Positions 7,511-15,363 of a DNA stretch of 19,421 nucleotides are shown piece after piece. Each line of letters begins with the position of its first letter. Position 1 is the first letter of the stretch. Under the pieces are notes generated by a model that saw nothing but the letters and a program-made list of their open reading frames with translations, had not been told where the DNA came from and made no database searches. The stretch lies in the NCBI GenBank assembly GCA_946481735.1, contig CAMLOU010000081.1:1-19421 (forward strand), written 5' to 3'. The stretch is from an uncultured Cellvibrio sp. (GTDB taxonomy: Bacteria; Pseudomonadota; Gammaproteobacteria; Pseudomonadales; Cellvibrionaceae). The translations under genes were made by a program, and so were the position numbers.

Positions 7511-7556
7511 CAGCCGTCCCTACCTGGTTAGTTAACCATCATGACGGAGGCTGTTT
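7511..7556 (+). promoter_or_regulatory. hsp20 leader hairpin sequestering the Shine-Dalgarno (candidate RNA thermometer)
   Basis: CAGCCgTCC at 7511-7519 pairs with GGAGGCTG at 7546-7553: eight base pairs with one bulged G (7516), covering the whole GGAGG Shine-Dalgarno three bases before the hsp20 start codon. Inside, TGGTTA/TAACCA (7525-7538) forms a second small stem. An alternative register pairs CCGTC (7514-7518) with GACGG (7543-7547). A weakly stable helix with a bulged G over the ribosome site of an Hsp20 gene is the layout of ROSE-like thermosensors, although the conserved ROSE core UYGCU is not present. Confidence 0.55.
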
Positions 7557-7976
7557 ATGAATCTTATACCGCGCAACTCACTCTTTGATGTAGACCAAAT
7601 ACTCGAAAACTTCTGGACACCGCTGAGAGCTGGCCCTGGGGTTTCGTTTTCACCCCGCGTTGATATCAACGAGAAAAAAGATCGCTTCGAAATTACCGCT
7701 GAGTTACCCGGTGTCGAGAAAAAAGATATTCAATTAACACTGGAAAATGGAATGCTTTCAATAACCGCTGAAGCGCGCCAGGAAAGCAGGGATGAGAAGG
7801 ATGGGAAACTTATTCGCCAGGAAAGACGCTATGGCAAGTTTGTACGCAGTTTTGATTTAGGCACAGCAGTCAAGGAAAAAGACATTGACGCCAAGTTCAA
7901 GGACGGGGTTTTGACATTGATGGTTCCCAAAGTAGAGCCCTCAGCGCCATCAACCCATCGAATTGAAATCCATTAA
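7557..7976 (+). CDS. Small heat-shock protein, Hsp20/alpha-crystallin family
   Basis: An ATP-independent holdase chaperone that binds unfolding proteins in the cytoplasm. The 139-residue protein has a short N-terminal arm (MNLIPRNSLFDVDQILENFW), an alpha-crystallin domain from about 35 to 128 with the family strings FEITAELPGVEKKDI, LENGMLSI, ERRYGKFVRSF and KFKDGVLTLMVPK, and a C-terminal I-x-I anchor (RIEIH) used for oligomer formation. Length and order are normal for the class A group. Strong Shine-Dalgarno GGAGG at 7546-7550. It is a single gene with a terminator behind it; the upstream corA ends 203 nt before. No clear sigma-32 promoter was found in that gap, so heat control is more likely at the RNA level through the leader hairpin. 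Confidence 0.95.
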   Translation: MNLIPRNSLFDVDQILENFWTPLRAGPGVSFSPRVDINEKKDRFEITAELPGVEKKDIQLTLENGMLSITAEARQESRDEKDGKLIRQERRYGKFVRSFDLGTAVKEKDIDAKFKDGVLTLMVPKVEPSAPSTHRIEIH

Positions 7977-7996
7977 TTGCACTGACTTATGCTACC

Positions 7997-8022
7997 GCCT
8001 CTCCAGGGAAGGGAGAGGCTTT
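7997..8022 (+). terminator. Terminator between convergent hsp20 and folK
   Basis: An 8-bp perfect stem, GCCTCTCC / GGAGAGGC, with a 7-base loop, lies 20 nt behind the hsp20 stop and is followed by TTTC. It sits directly before the end of folK, which runs the other way, and may serve both genes; the T-tract is short. Confidence 0.6.
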
Positions 8023-8028
8023 CTGCGT

Positions 8029-8544
8029 TCATGTGGCACTGGAAATTTTCCGGTCTCTCCAATAAAAATCAACCGGCCAAAGTGATTGCGAGGTTTTATC
8101 GTAAGCCTGCCACAGCGCCGCGTAGGTTTTTTGCAACGCGGGATGCACTGCGTCCGCCGCAATATCGGCTAACGGCAGCAGGACAAATGCATTCTGGACC
8201 ACCTCAGCGCGCGGCAACGCAATGCCATTCTCAACTCCGACAAAATCACCGTAACACAGAATATCGATATCCAGCGTACGAGGACTGAATTTTGGTCCTT
8301 GCCGGCACCGCCCGTTCTCATCTTCAATCCTCTTTAGCACCTTTGATAATTCAGAGATCGATAACGCAGTCTGGACACCCACAACCAGGTTAAAAAAATT
8401 ACTACCGTTAAAACCCACAGATTTACTTTCATAAACGGTGGAGATGTTGAGTTCACCAAACACCTCGTGCAACGCATCCAGCGCTGCCGCGATATGCTGA
8501 TGGCGATGAATGTTGCTGCCCAAGCCGAGATATACCTGCGTCAT
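8029..8544 (-). CDS. folK: 2-amino-4-hydroxy-6-hydroxymethyldihydropteridine pyrophosphokinase
   Basis: Transfers pyrophosphate from ATP to 6-hydroxymethyl-7,8-dihydropterin, the step after FolB in folate synthesis. The 171-residue product starts with the typical VYLGLGSNI, contains the pterin-site FNGSNFFNLVV, and the HPPK signature PRTLDIDILCYGD in which the two Asp residues bind Mg2+. 'ALPR' with 'NAFVLLPLADIA' completes the usual C-terminal half. Its ATG overlaps the folB stop by 4 nt (ATGA), so the two are translationally coupled. It is the last gene of the leftward tsaD-folB-folK cluster and meets hsp20 tail to tail. The C-terminal 20 residues are poorly conserved in outline. Confidence 0.95.
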   Translation of the reverse strand: MTQVYLGLGSNIHRHQHIAAALDALHEVFGELNISTVYESKSVGFNGSNFFNLVVGVQTALSISELSKVLKRIEDENGRCRQGPKFSPRTLDIDILCYGDFVGVENGIALPRAEVVQNAFVLLPLADIAADAVHPALQKTYAALWQAYDKTSQSLWPVDFYWRDRKISSAT

Positions 8545-8900
8545 TGCGGCTTGACTCCGCGCTCGATAACCAGACCCACATCACGCGCGCCGCGAATCGC
8601 ACCGGGTTTACTCAAACGCAAGCGCAACCAGGGCACATTAAATTCGTCACGCACGATTTGCGCCACCTCTTCGGCCAGCGACTCCACCAACAAGGCATTG
8701 CGGTTTTCCACATACGCAATAACGCGTTTGGACACAGCCTTGTAGTTCAAGGCGTATTGAATATCATCCGTCGCGGCGGCCTGGCGAATATCCGTGGCCA
8801 TCTCCAGATCGATACTGACCGTCTGGCGCACCTGACGCTCCCAATCATAGATGCCGATGATGGTGTCAATGTGTAAATCTCTGATGTAAACAATATCCAT
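8541..8900 (-). CDS. folB: Dihydroneopterin aldolase
   Basis: Cleaves 7,8-dihydroneopterin to 6-hydroxymethyl-7,8-dihydropterin and glycolaldehyde; FolK uses the product. The 119-residue protein has the family start MDIVYIRDLHIDTIIGIYDWER, shown here in part as DLHIDTIIGIYDWE, a central LNYKAVSKRV, the catalytic-region VESLAEEVA, and the C-terminal LSKPGAIRGARDVGLVIER. The conserved Glu of 'GIYDWE' and Lys of 'SKPGA' are present. It begins 3 nt after the tsaD stop and overlaps folK by 4 nt. In Pseudomonas aeruginosa, as I recall, a plsY-like gene lies between tsaD and folB; here it is absent. Confidence 0.95.
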   Translation of the reverse strand: MDIVYIRDLHIDTIIGIYDWERQVRQTVSIDLEMATDIRQAAATDDIQYALNYKAVSKRVIAYVENRNALLVESLAEEVAQIVRDEFNVPWLRLRLSKPGAIRGARDVGLVIERGVKPQ

Positions 8901-8903
8901 GAA

Positions 8904-9941
8904 TCAATCCGATGAGAGAGGCGAAAGCGTGTTCAGCGGCCAACGTGCCCGCACGTTGACGGCGAGCGATTCCGATTGCCCCGCCAGCAACCGCTGACAA
9001 CCGGCGTAAGCAATCATGGCGCCATTGTCGGTACAAAATTCGTGGCGAGCGTAGAAGACTTTGGCGTGAATTTTGGCCAAGGCGATTTCCAGATCCTGGC
9101 GCAATTTTTTATTTGCAGAAACACCACCGGCAATCACCAGGGTTTTCATACCGGTTTGCTCCAGCGCCCGGCGACACTTGATCACCAATGTGCTTACCAC
9201 CGCATCCTGAAACGCGCAGGCGATGTCCGCACTGGTCTGGTCATCGGGCAGGCCGTCCGGTAGTGCGTGAGCGGCAATGGTATTCAAGGTGTAGGTTTTT
9301 AAACCGCTGAAGCTGAAGTCCAGGCCTGGGCGATCGACCATCGGGCGCGGAAACTCAAAGCGGCCGGGAGTGCCCTGTTCAGCCAGGCGCGCCACCTGCG
9401 GCCCACCGGGGTAATCCAGGTCAAGCATCTTGGCCGCCTTATCGAAGGCTTCACCGGCCGCATCGTCCAGCGATTCACCCAGCAATTCGTAGCAGCCAAT
9501 GGCATCGACCTTGACTAATTGGGTATGCCCGCCAGAAACCAGCAAGGCAACGAAAGGAAATGCAGGGGGATTATCTTCCAGCATGGGCGCGAGCAAGTGG
9601 CCTTCCATATGATGAACGCCGATAGCGGGCACATCCCAGGCATAGGCCAGCGCGCGGCCAACCGAAGCTCCCACCATCAAGGCACCGATCAGACCGGGAC
9701 CGGAGGTATAAGCAATGCCCTGGATATCCTGCGGCGTGGTGTGGCTCTCGGCCATTACCTGGTCAATCAACGGCAGAATCTTGCGGACATGGTCGCGGGA
9801 GGCTAGCTCGGGTACCACGCCGCCGTATTCAGCGTGCAGGTCAATCTGGCTGTAGAGCGCATGACCCAGCAGGCCGCGCTCCCTGTCGTAAACGGCAATT
9901 CCGGTTTCATCGCAGGAGGTTTCGATCCCAAGTACGCGCAT
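8904..9941 (-). CDS. tsaD: tRNA N6-adenosine threonylcarbamoyltransferase
   Basis: Catalytic subunit that moves the threonylcarbamoyl group from TC-AMP to A37 of ANN-decoding tRNAs, working with TsaB and TsaE. The 345-residue protein has the Kae1/TsaD layout: [44 protein letters not shown], the metal-binding HHMEGH (His111 and His115, the same positions as in E. coli), VSGGHT, and [10 protein letters not shown]. The C-terminal catalytic metal Asp lies in [13 protein letters not shown]. It heads the leftward cluster with folB and folK and is divergent from rpsU, sharing a 190-nt control region. The ribosome site before the ATG (GGTAGAG) is moderate. Its tRNA targets include ANN-reading tRNAs such as isoleucine tRNAs, one of which is encoded at 15076. 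Confidence 0.97.
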   Translation of the reverse strand: MRVLGIETSCDETGIAVYDRERGLLGHALYSQIDLHAEYGGVVPELASRDHVRKILPLIDQVMAESHTTPQDIQGIAYTSGPGLIGALMVGASVGRALAYAWDVPAIGVHHMEGHLLAPMLEDNPPAFPFVALLVSGGHTQLVKVDAIGCYELLGESLDDAAGEAFDKAAKMLDLDYPGGPQVARLAEQGTPGRFEFPRPMVDRPGLDFSFSGLKTYTLNTIAAHALPDGLPDDQTSADIACAFQDAVVSTLVIKCRRALEQTGMKTLVIAGGVSANKKLRQDLEIALAKIHAKVFYARHEFCTDNGAMIAYAGCQRLLAGQSESLAVNVRARWPLNTLSPLSSD

Positions 9942-9986
9942 CGCTCTACCATCTATATATACAGGGGTGGCGTATGATAAAGGCGG

Positions 9987-10003
9987 CTGGTGCCTGGCGC
10001 CAG
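9987..10003. promoter_or_regulatory. Near-palindrome in the tsaD-rpsU control region
   Basis: CTGGTGCC-T-GGCGCCAG is symmetric apart from one position; its right part CTGGCGCCAG is a perfect 10-bp palindrome. It lies about 30 bp upstream of the rpsU -35 box. It does not fit the LexA box (CTGT-N8-ACAG). A protein-binding site is possible but the factor is unknown. Confidence 0.3.
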
Positions 10004-10033
10004 TAAGTATTTTACCCAGGCCCGGAGCGACGG

Positions 10034-10062
10034 TTGCGCCGGTAATAAGAAGTGTATAGAAT
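10034..10062 (+). promoter_or_regulatory. Sigma-70 promoter of the rpsU operon
   Basis: TTGCGC (10034-10039), 17 bp, TAGAAT (10057-10062), followed by the GC-rich discriminator CTGCGCCCC. GC-rich discriminators are typical of stringently controlled ribosomal promoters. Transcription would begin near 10069, giving a leader of about 65 nt before rpsU. Confidence 0.6.
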
Positions 10063-10080
10063 CTGCGCCCCTCAGGTTCC

Positions 10081-10102
10081 CTGGTTTGCAGCCCTGCACC
10101 AG
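10081..10102 (+). promoter_or_regulatory. Hairpin in the rpsU leader
   Basis: CTGGT-TT-GCA, loop GCCC, TGC-ACCAG forms an eight-pair stem with a two-base bulge, 30 nt before the rpsU start. CAGG/CCTG just upstream (10073-10083) offers a competing pairing. Such leader structures can serve S21 feedback or mRNA stability; none of this is shown. Confidence 0.35.
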
Positions 10103-10132
10103 AGGATGAATCAAGACAGCAAAGGTAACAAC

Positions 10133-10348
10133 ATGCCTTCAGTAAAACTTAAAGAAAACGAACCTTTCGACGTTGCTCTGCGCCGTTTCAAGCGCGCTTG
10201 TGAGAAAGCTGGCATCCTGGCTGACGTACGTGCTCGCGAGTGCTACGAAAAGCCCACGACTGTACGCAAGCGTAACGCTGCGGCTGCCGTTAAGCGCCAC
10301 GCCAAGAAAGTGCAACGCGAATCCAAGAAATTTACCCGTCTGTATTAA
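10133..10348 (+). CDS. rpsU: 30S ribosomal protein S21 (bS21)
   Basis: A small, very basic protein of the 30S subunit involved in base-pairing of mRNA leaders with 16S rRNA and hence initiation. The 71-residue sequence [36 protein letters not shown], and the Arg/Lys-rich C-terminus ending in SKKFTRLY is a textbook bS21. AAAGG lies about 9 nt before the ATG at 10133. The frame is open to 10052, but that part overlaps the promoter and leader and is not protein. First gene of the rpsU-yqeY-dnaG-rpoD operon. Confidence 0.97.
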   Translation: MPSVKLKENEPFDVALRRFKRACEKAGILADVRARECYEKPTTVRKRNAAAAVKRHAKKVQRESKKFTRLY

Positions 10349-10365
10349 TTCCGGGTCTTGGTTGT

Positions 10366-10385
10366 AATCCGACCTGAGTCGGATT
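10366..10385 (+). terminator. Intercistronic hairpin between rpsU and yqeY
   Basis: A perfect 8-bp stem, AATCCGAC-CTGA-GTCGGATT, 17 nt behind the rpsU stop. It is followed by CCGTGTCGTTCT, a broken T-tract, so partial termination or an RNA-processing/stability barrier is more likely than full termination. In E. coli a terminator and processing site between rpsU and dnaG lowers primase relative to S21; this hairpin is in the matching place. Confidence 0.55.
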
Positions 10386-10412
10386 CCGTGTCGTTCTGCT
10401 ACAGGTTATCCC

Positions 10413-10868
10413 ATGGCAAACACAACACTGAGAGACAGCATCAACGATGCCTTGAAGAACGCCATGCGCGCGAAAGAGAAAGAGCGCGTGGCGGTGTTGC
10501 GTTTGGTTATGTCGGAATTCAAGCGCATCGAAGTTGATGAGCGCATTGAAGTAGAAGACGCACGCGCCCTGGCGGTGCTGGACAAGATGATCAAGCAGCG
10601 CCGTGACTCCGAGCAGCAATACCGTGCCGCCGGGCGCGATGAGCTTGCCGCCCAGGAAGCCTACGAAGTTTCTCAAATTCAGGCATTCATGCCCGCTGCC
10701 CTCAGCAGCGATGAATTGTCAGCAATCGTTACCCAGACCATTAAAGATGCCGGTGTTGCCGATATGCGCGACATGGGTAAAGCCATGGCCCTGATCAAGC
10801 CCCAGGTACAGGGCCGCGCCGACATGGGCGAAGTCAGCAAGTTACTGAAAGAACAACTGAGCCGCTAA
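10413..10868 (+). CDS. yqeY: GatB/YqeY domain protein
   Basis: A 151-residue helical protein of the YqeY family, related to the C-terminal tail of the GatB subunit of tRNA amidotransferase, which contacts tRNA. Visible family strings are LRDSINDALKNAMRAKEKER, VLRLVMSEFKRIEVDER, IKQRRDSEQQYRAAGRDELA, EVSQIQAFMPA and a final DMGKAMALIKPQVQGRADMG. Its role in bacteria is not settled; a tRNA-related function is inferred from the GatB link. It is regularly found between rpsU and dnaG in pseudomonads and relatives, as here. The ribosome site is modest (AGG about 8 nt before the ATG). Confidence 0.93.
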   Translation: MANTTLRDSINDALKNAMRAKEKERVAVLRLVMSEFKRIEVDERIEVEDARALAVLDKMIKQRRDSEQQYRAAGRDELAAQEAYEVSQIQAFMPAALSSDELSAIVTQTIKDAGVADMRDMGKAMALIKPQVQGRADMGEVSKLLKEQLSR

Positions 10869-10926
10869 CAACCGCGAGTCAATTGCTTATACTGGCAACT
10901 CGTCACCCCAAGCTACGCGACTCACT

Positions 10927-12945
10927 ATGGCCGGTTTAATCCCCCAAAGCTTTATCGATACCCTGCTCGACCGCGTCGATATTGTCGAGGTGGTGGATCA
11001 TCGCGTTAAGCTGAAAAAAACCGGTAAGAACTACAGCGCCTGCTGCCCCTTTCACGAAGAAAAAACCCCCTCGTTTACCGTCAGCCCGGAAAAACAGTTC
11101 TATTACTGCTTTGGCTGCGGCGCCAGCGGCAATGCGCTCGGCTTTATCATGGACTTCGAACGCCTCAGCTTTCCTGAATCCGTGGAGCAATTGGCCCGGC
11201 TGGTAGGCGTTGACGTACCGCGCGAAGTACAAAGTGAAGCCCAGGCGCAGCGCGAGCAGGAAAAGCGCAGCATCTACAGCCTGCTGGAGAAAGCGAGCAC
11301 CTTTTACCAAAATCAGTTGCGCCAGCACCCCAGCAAGCAGATGGCGGTGACTTACCTGAAAGGCCGCGGCCTCGACGGCAAGATCGCCAAGGAATACGGG
11401 GTAGGCTTTGCACCACCGGGGTGGGATAACCTGCTCAAATCCCTCGCGGAAACGGACGAAGACAAGCACCTGCTGATCGAAGGCGGGATGCTGATCCATA
11501 ACACCGATGAAAAACGCATCTACGACCGTTTCCGGCATCGCATCATGTTCCCCATTCGCGACACCCGCGGCCGGGTGATTGGCTTTGGCGGGCGGGTTCT
11601 GGGTAACGATAAACCCAAATACCTCAATTCACCCGAGACGCCGATATTCCATAAAGGCCAGGAACTGTACGGGCTATACGAAGCACGCTTGGCGTACCGT
11701 GAATTACCGCGCCTGCTGGTGGTTGAAGGCTACATGGACGTGGTCAGCCTGGCGCAATTCGGCATTCGTTACGCCGTGGCCACTTTGGGAACGGCGTGCG
11801 GCGAAGATCATCTGGATCGCGCCTTCCGCCACACCGACGAAGTGGTCTTTTGTTTCGATGGCGACAACGCCGGCCGCACCGCCGCACACCGTGCGCTTGA
11901 AAACTCCCTCTCGTCCATGAAAGACGGCCGGCAAGTCAAATTCCTGTTCCTGCCCGAGGGCGAAGACCCTGATACCCTGGTGCGCCAGATAGGACCGGAA
12001 AAGTTTGAACGCATGGTAGAGCTTGCCGTACCGCTGGAGGATTATCTATTTGACGCCGTGGCAGAGGGTTTAAATATCCGCACCATGGAAGGCCGCGCCA
12101 GCTTCAGTAAACGCGCCGCGCCTTTACTGGATCGCCTCCCTAAGGGTGTCTTTCGCGAGTTGATGTTTGAAAACCTGGCGAAACGCACCGGCCTCAGCCG
12201 CAATGTCCTGCAGGATTTGATCAGCCAGGCACAGCCCGAGCCTTTACCCGCGCCAGCCCCCATCAAAGTAGAACCCAAACCGGAAAAGCCGTCGCACCAC
12301 GCCGCGCCACCGCCTATCGAGCCGGAGTACAGCGACTATACGGACGATTATTACAGCCCGCCGTCACCACCACCGGAATACGATGGCTATTACGAGGAGC
12401 GCCAGCCGCGCCGGAATAAAGCGCGGGATTATCAACGAGAGCTACAGCCGGACCTGCAACCACAGGCAGCAAGCAAATACCTGATGCCACCCGCGCGCAA
12501 GGCAATAGCTCTGTTGCTTACACACCCGGAGCTGGCCGCCAGCGAAGCGGATCATGACGGCTGGCTGGCCTGTGAGGACGAAGAGATACAGTTACTCGGG
12601 CGGCTATTGAAACTGCTGCACGAGCGAAGCCATTACAACCTGTCCCATATCCTCGGCTATTGGCTGGGCGCCTACGGAACGGAAAACACTGAAAAGCTGG
12701 CCGCCATCGCCGGTCATGACCTGCTGCAAGCCACAAGCGCGATCACCCAGGTACGCCAGGACAAGCCACCCAAGGCGGATTACGACAGCGCCGCCGCATT
12801 TTGCGATTGCATGGAGAAGCTACGCAAACAGGAGAGCGCAAAAAAAACCGCTCAATTATTGGAAAAATTGCGCAGTGGCGACTTAAATCAAGAGGAGCGC
12901 AAACGCCTTGCTGCCGAGGTTCTAGCGCACAAGATCATAAAATAA
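10927..12945 (+). CDS. dnaG: DNA primase
   Basis: Makes RNA primers at the replication fork, recruited by DnaB helicase. The 672-residue protein has a zinc-binding domain (Cys40, His43, Cys61, Cys64 in CCPFHEEKTPSF and YYCFGCG), the RNA-polymerase core with RFRHRIMFPIRDTRGRVIGF and a TOPRIM fold (LLVVEGYMDVVSL; FCFDGDNAGR with the metal-binding DGD), and a C-terminal helicase-binding domain from about 515. Between core and C-terminal domain, residues about 437-514 form a low-complexity linker rich in Pro, Glu, Tyr and Asp, which makes the protein longer than the E. coli enzyme (581). No good Shine-Dalgarno precedes the ATG, in line with low primase expression. The gap from yqeY is 58 nt and holds a weak promoter-like pair. 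Confidence 0.98.
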   Translation: MAGLIPQSFIDTLLDRVDIVEVVDHRVKLKKTGKNYSACCPFHEEKTPSFTVSPEKQFYYCFGCGASGNALGFIMDFERLSFPESVEQLARLVGVDVPREVQSEAQAQREQEKRSIYSLLEKASTFYQNQLRQHPSKQMAVTYLKGRGLDGKIAKEYGVGFAPPGWDNLLKSLAETDEDKHLLIEGGMLIHNTDEKRIYDRFRHRIMFPIRDTRGRVIGFGGRVLGNDKPKYLNSPETPIFHKGQELYGLYEARLAYRELPRLLVVEGYMDVVSLAQFGIRYAVATLGTACGEDHLDRAFRHTDEVVFCFDGDNAGRTAAHRALENSLSSMKDGRQVKFLFLPEGEDPDTLVRQIGPEKFERMVELAVPLEDYLFDAVAEGLNIRTMEGRASFSKRAAPLLDRLPKGVFRELMFENLAKRTGLSRNVLQDLISQAQPEPLPAPAPIKVEPKPEKPSHHAAPPPIEPEYSDYTDDYYSPPSPPPEYDGYYEERQPRRNKARDYQRELQPDLQPQAASKYLMPPARKAIALLLTHPELAASEADHDGWLACEDEEIQLLGRLLKLLHERSHYNLSHILGYWLGAYGTENTEKLAAIAGHDLLQATSAITQVRQDKPPKADYDSAAAFCDCMEKLRKQESAKKTAQLLEKLRSGDLNQEERKRLAAEVLAHKIIK

Positions 12946-12983
12946 CCAACCGAAAAGAATTATGTCACCTCCGCCGCCAGCCG

Positions 12984-13023
12984 CTTGATTTCCTAGAATC
13001 CAATGCCACATATGGGCTATAAT
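12984..13023 (+). promoter_or_regulatory. Promoter region of rpoD: sigma-32-like boxes and a sigma-70 -10 box
   Basis: CTTGATT (12984-12990), 15 bp, CCACATAT (13006-13013) resembles the heat-shock consensus CTTGAAA-N11-16-CCCCATNT. Overlapping its downstream side, TATAAT (13018-13023) with the GC-rich discriminator CCCGCGC is a perfect sigma-70 -10 box but lacks a good -35. E. coli rpoD likewise has an internal heat-shock promoter, there within dnaG. Confidence 0.4.
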
Positions 13024-13069
13024 CCCGCGCTTTGCGTTTCTCCCACTCACGTTTTTGACAGGGTTCCGA

Positions 13070-14929
<1,860 letters not shown>

Positions 14930-14949
14930 TCCTGACGCTAGCTAAAACT

Positions 14950-14976
14950 AAAAAGCCCGCCAAGCGCGGGCTTTTT
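14950..14976 (+). terminator. Rho-independent terminator of the rpsU-rpoD operon
   Basis: A perfect 11-bp stem (AAAAAGCCCGC / GCGGGCTTTTT) with loop CAAGC begins 20 nt behind the rpoD stop. The GC core and T-tract make it a textbook intrinsic terminator, and the A-tract could let it act in reverse too. Confidence 0.93.
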
Positions 14977-15005
14977 GCTATTTAAAACTCAATGAAACCA
15001 AACTA

Positions 15006-15034
15006 TAGCCACCGTCGACACATGCCTTTATAAT
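15006..15034 (+). promoter_or_regulatory. Promoter of the tRNA gene
   Basis: TAGCCA (15006-15011), 17 bp, TATAAT (15029-15034), then the GC-rich discriminator GCGCCCC. A consensus -10 with a GC-rich discriminator fits a stable-RNA promoter under growth-rate control. The -35 matches 4 of 6 bases. Confidence 0.55.
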
Positions 15035-15075
15035 GCGCCCCACTCGCGCAATCCTTCATGCGAGCTCCTCAAAAA

Positions 15076-15152
15076 GGGCCTATAGCTCAGTTGGTTAGAG
15101 CATCCGACTCATAATCGGCAGGTCGCTGGTTCAAGTCCAGCTGGGCCCACCA
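15076..15152 (+). tRNA. tRNA with CAU anticodon, most likely tRNA-Ile2 (lysidine-modified, reads AUA)
   Basis: A complete 77-nt tRNA with encoded CCA: acceptor GGGCCTA/TGGGCCC, D-arm GCTC-AGTTGGTTA-GAGC, anticodon loop CTCATAA, and T-arm GCTGG-TTCAAGT-CCAGC. The CAU anticodon could mean methionine, but the features favour isoleucine: the acceptor stem has C4-G69 and C5-G68, the pairs used by TilS lysidine synthetase, and the variable/T-arm GGTCGCTGGTTCAAGTCCAGC is like that of E. coli tRNA-Ile2 (the 21-base string is broken here at AGT-CC). It lacks the three G-C pairs in the anticodon stem of initiator tRNA; base 27-43 is T/C and does not pair. Accessory DNA begins directly behind its CCA. 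Confidence 0.9.
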
Positions 15153-15173
15153 TTCTCCGACACCATATTTATC

Positions 15174-15237
15174 TCTTGGCATCATAGTTTTGCCGTTTTG
15201 GCCAAACCATGATGAGCCAGGATGCCAATGGCCAAGA
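15174..15237. repeat. Nested inverted repeats directly behind the tRNA gene
   Basis: Three inverted repeats nest in 64 nt: TCTTGGC (15174-15180)/GCCAAGA (15231-15237); TTGGCATC (15176-15183)/GATGCCAA (15221-15228); and CATCATAGTTT (15180-15190)/AAACCATGATG (15204-15214), with one mismatch. The palindrome TTGGCCAA lies in the centre (15198-15205). No T-tract follows, so it is not an ordinary terminator. It starts 21 nt after the CCA end of the tRNA, where integrated elements often begin. Confidence 0.5.
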
Positions 15238-15363
15238 TAACTGCTTTTTTGTATTACAAACAGCACCTCAATTGAAGCGTTATTTCAACCTTACCGCAAC
15301 TTCAGTAAGGCAAGAATCAAAATGCAGGCGATGAGCATCTATGTCGATGAGAGTCTATTTCTC

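Noticed and set aside
9987..10003. LexA box in the rpsU promoter region as in E. coli
   Set aside because: The palindrome is CTG-N11-CAG without the CTGT-N8-ACAG pattern.
10865..10893. Internal promoter CTAACA-N17-TATACT before dnaG
   Set aside because: Possible, but both boxes are weak and the operon promoter and read-through suffice; kept only as a note.
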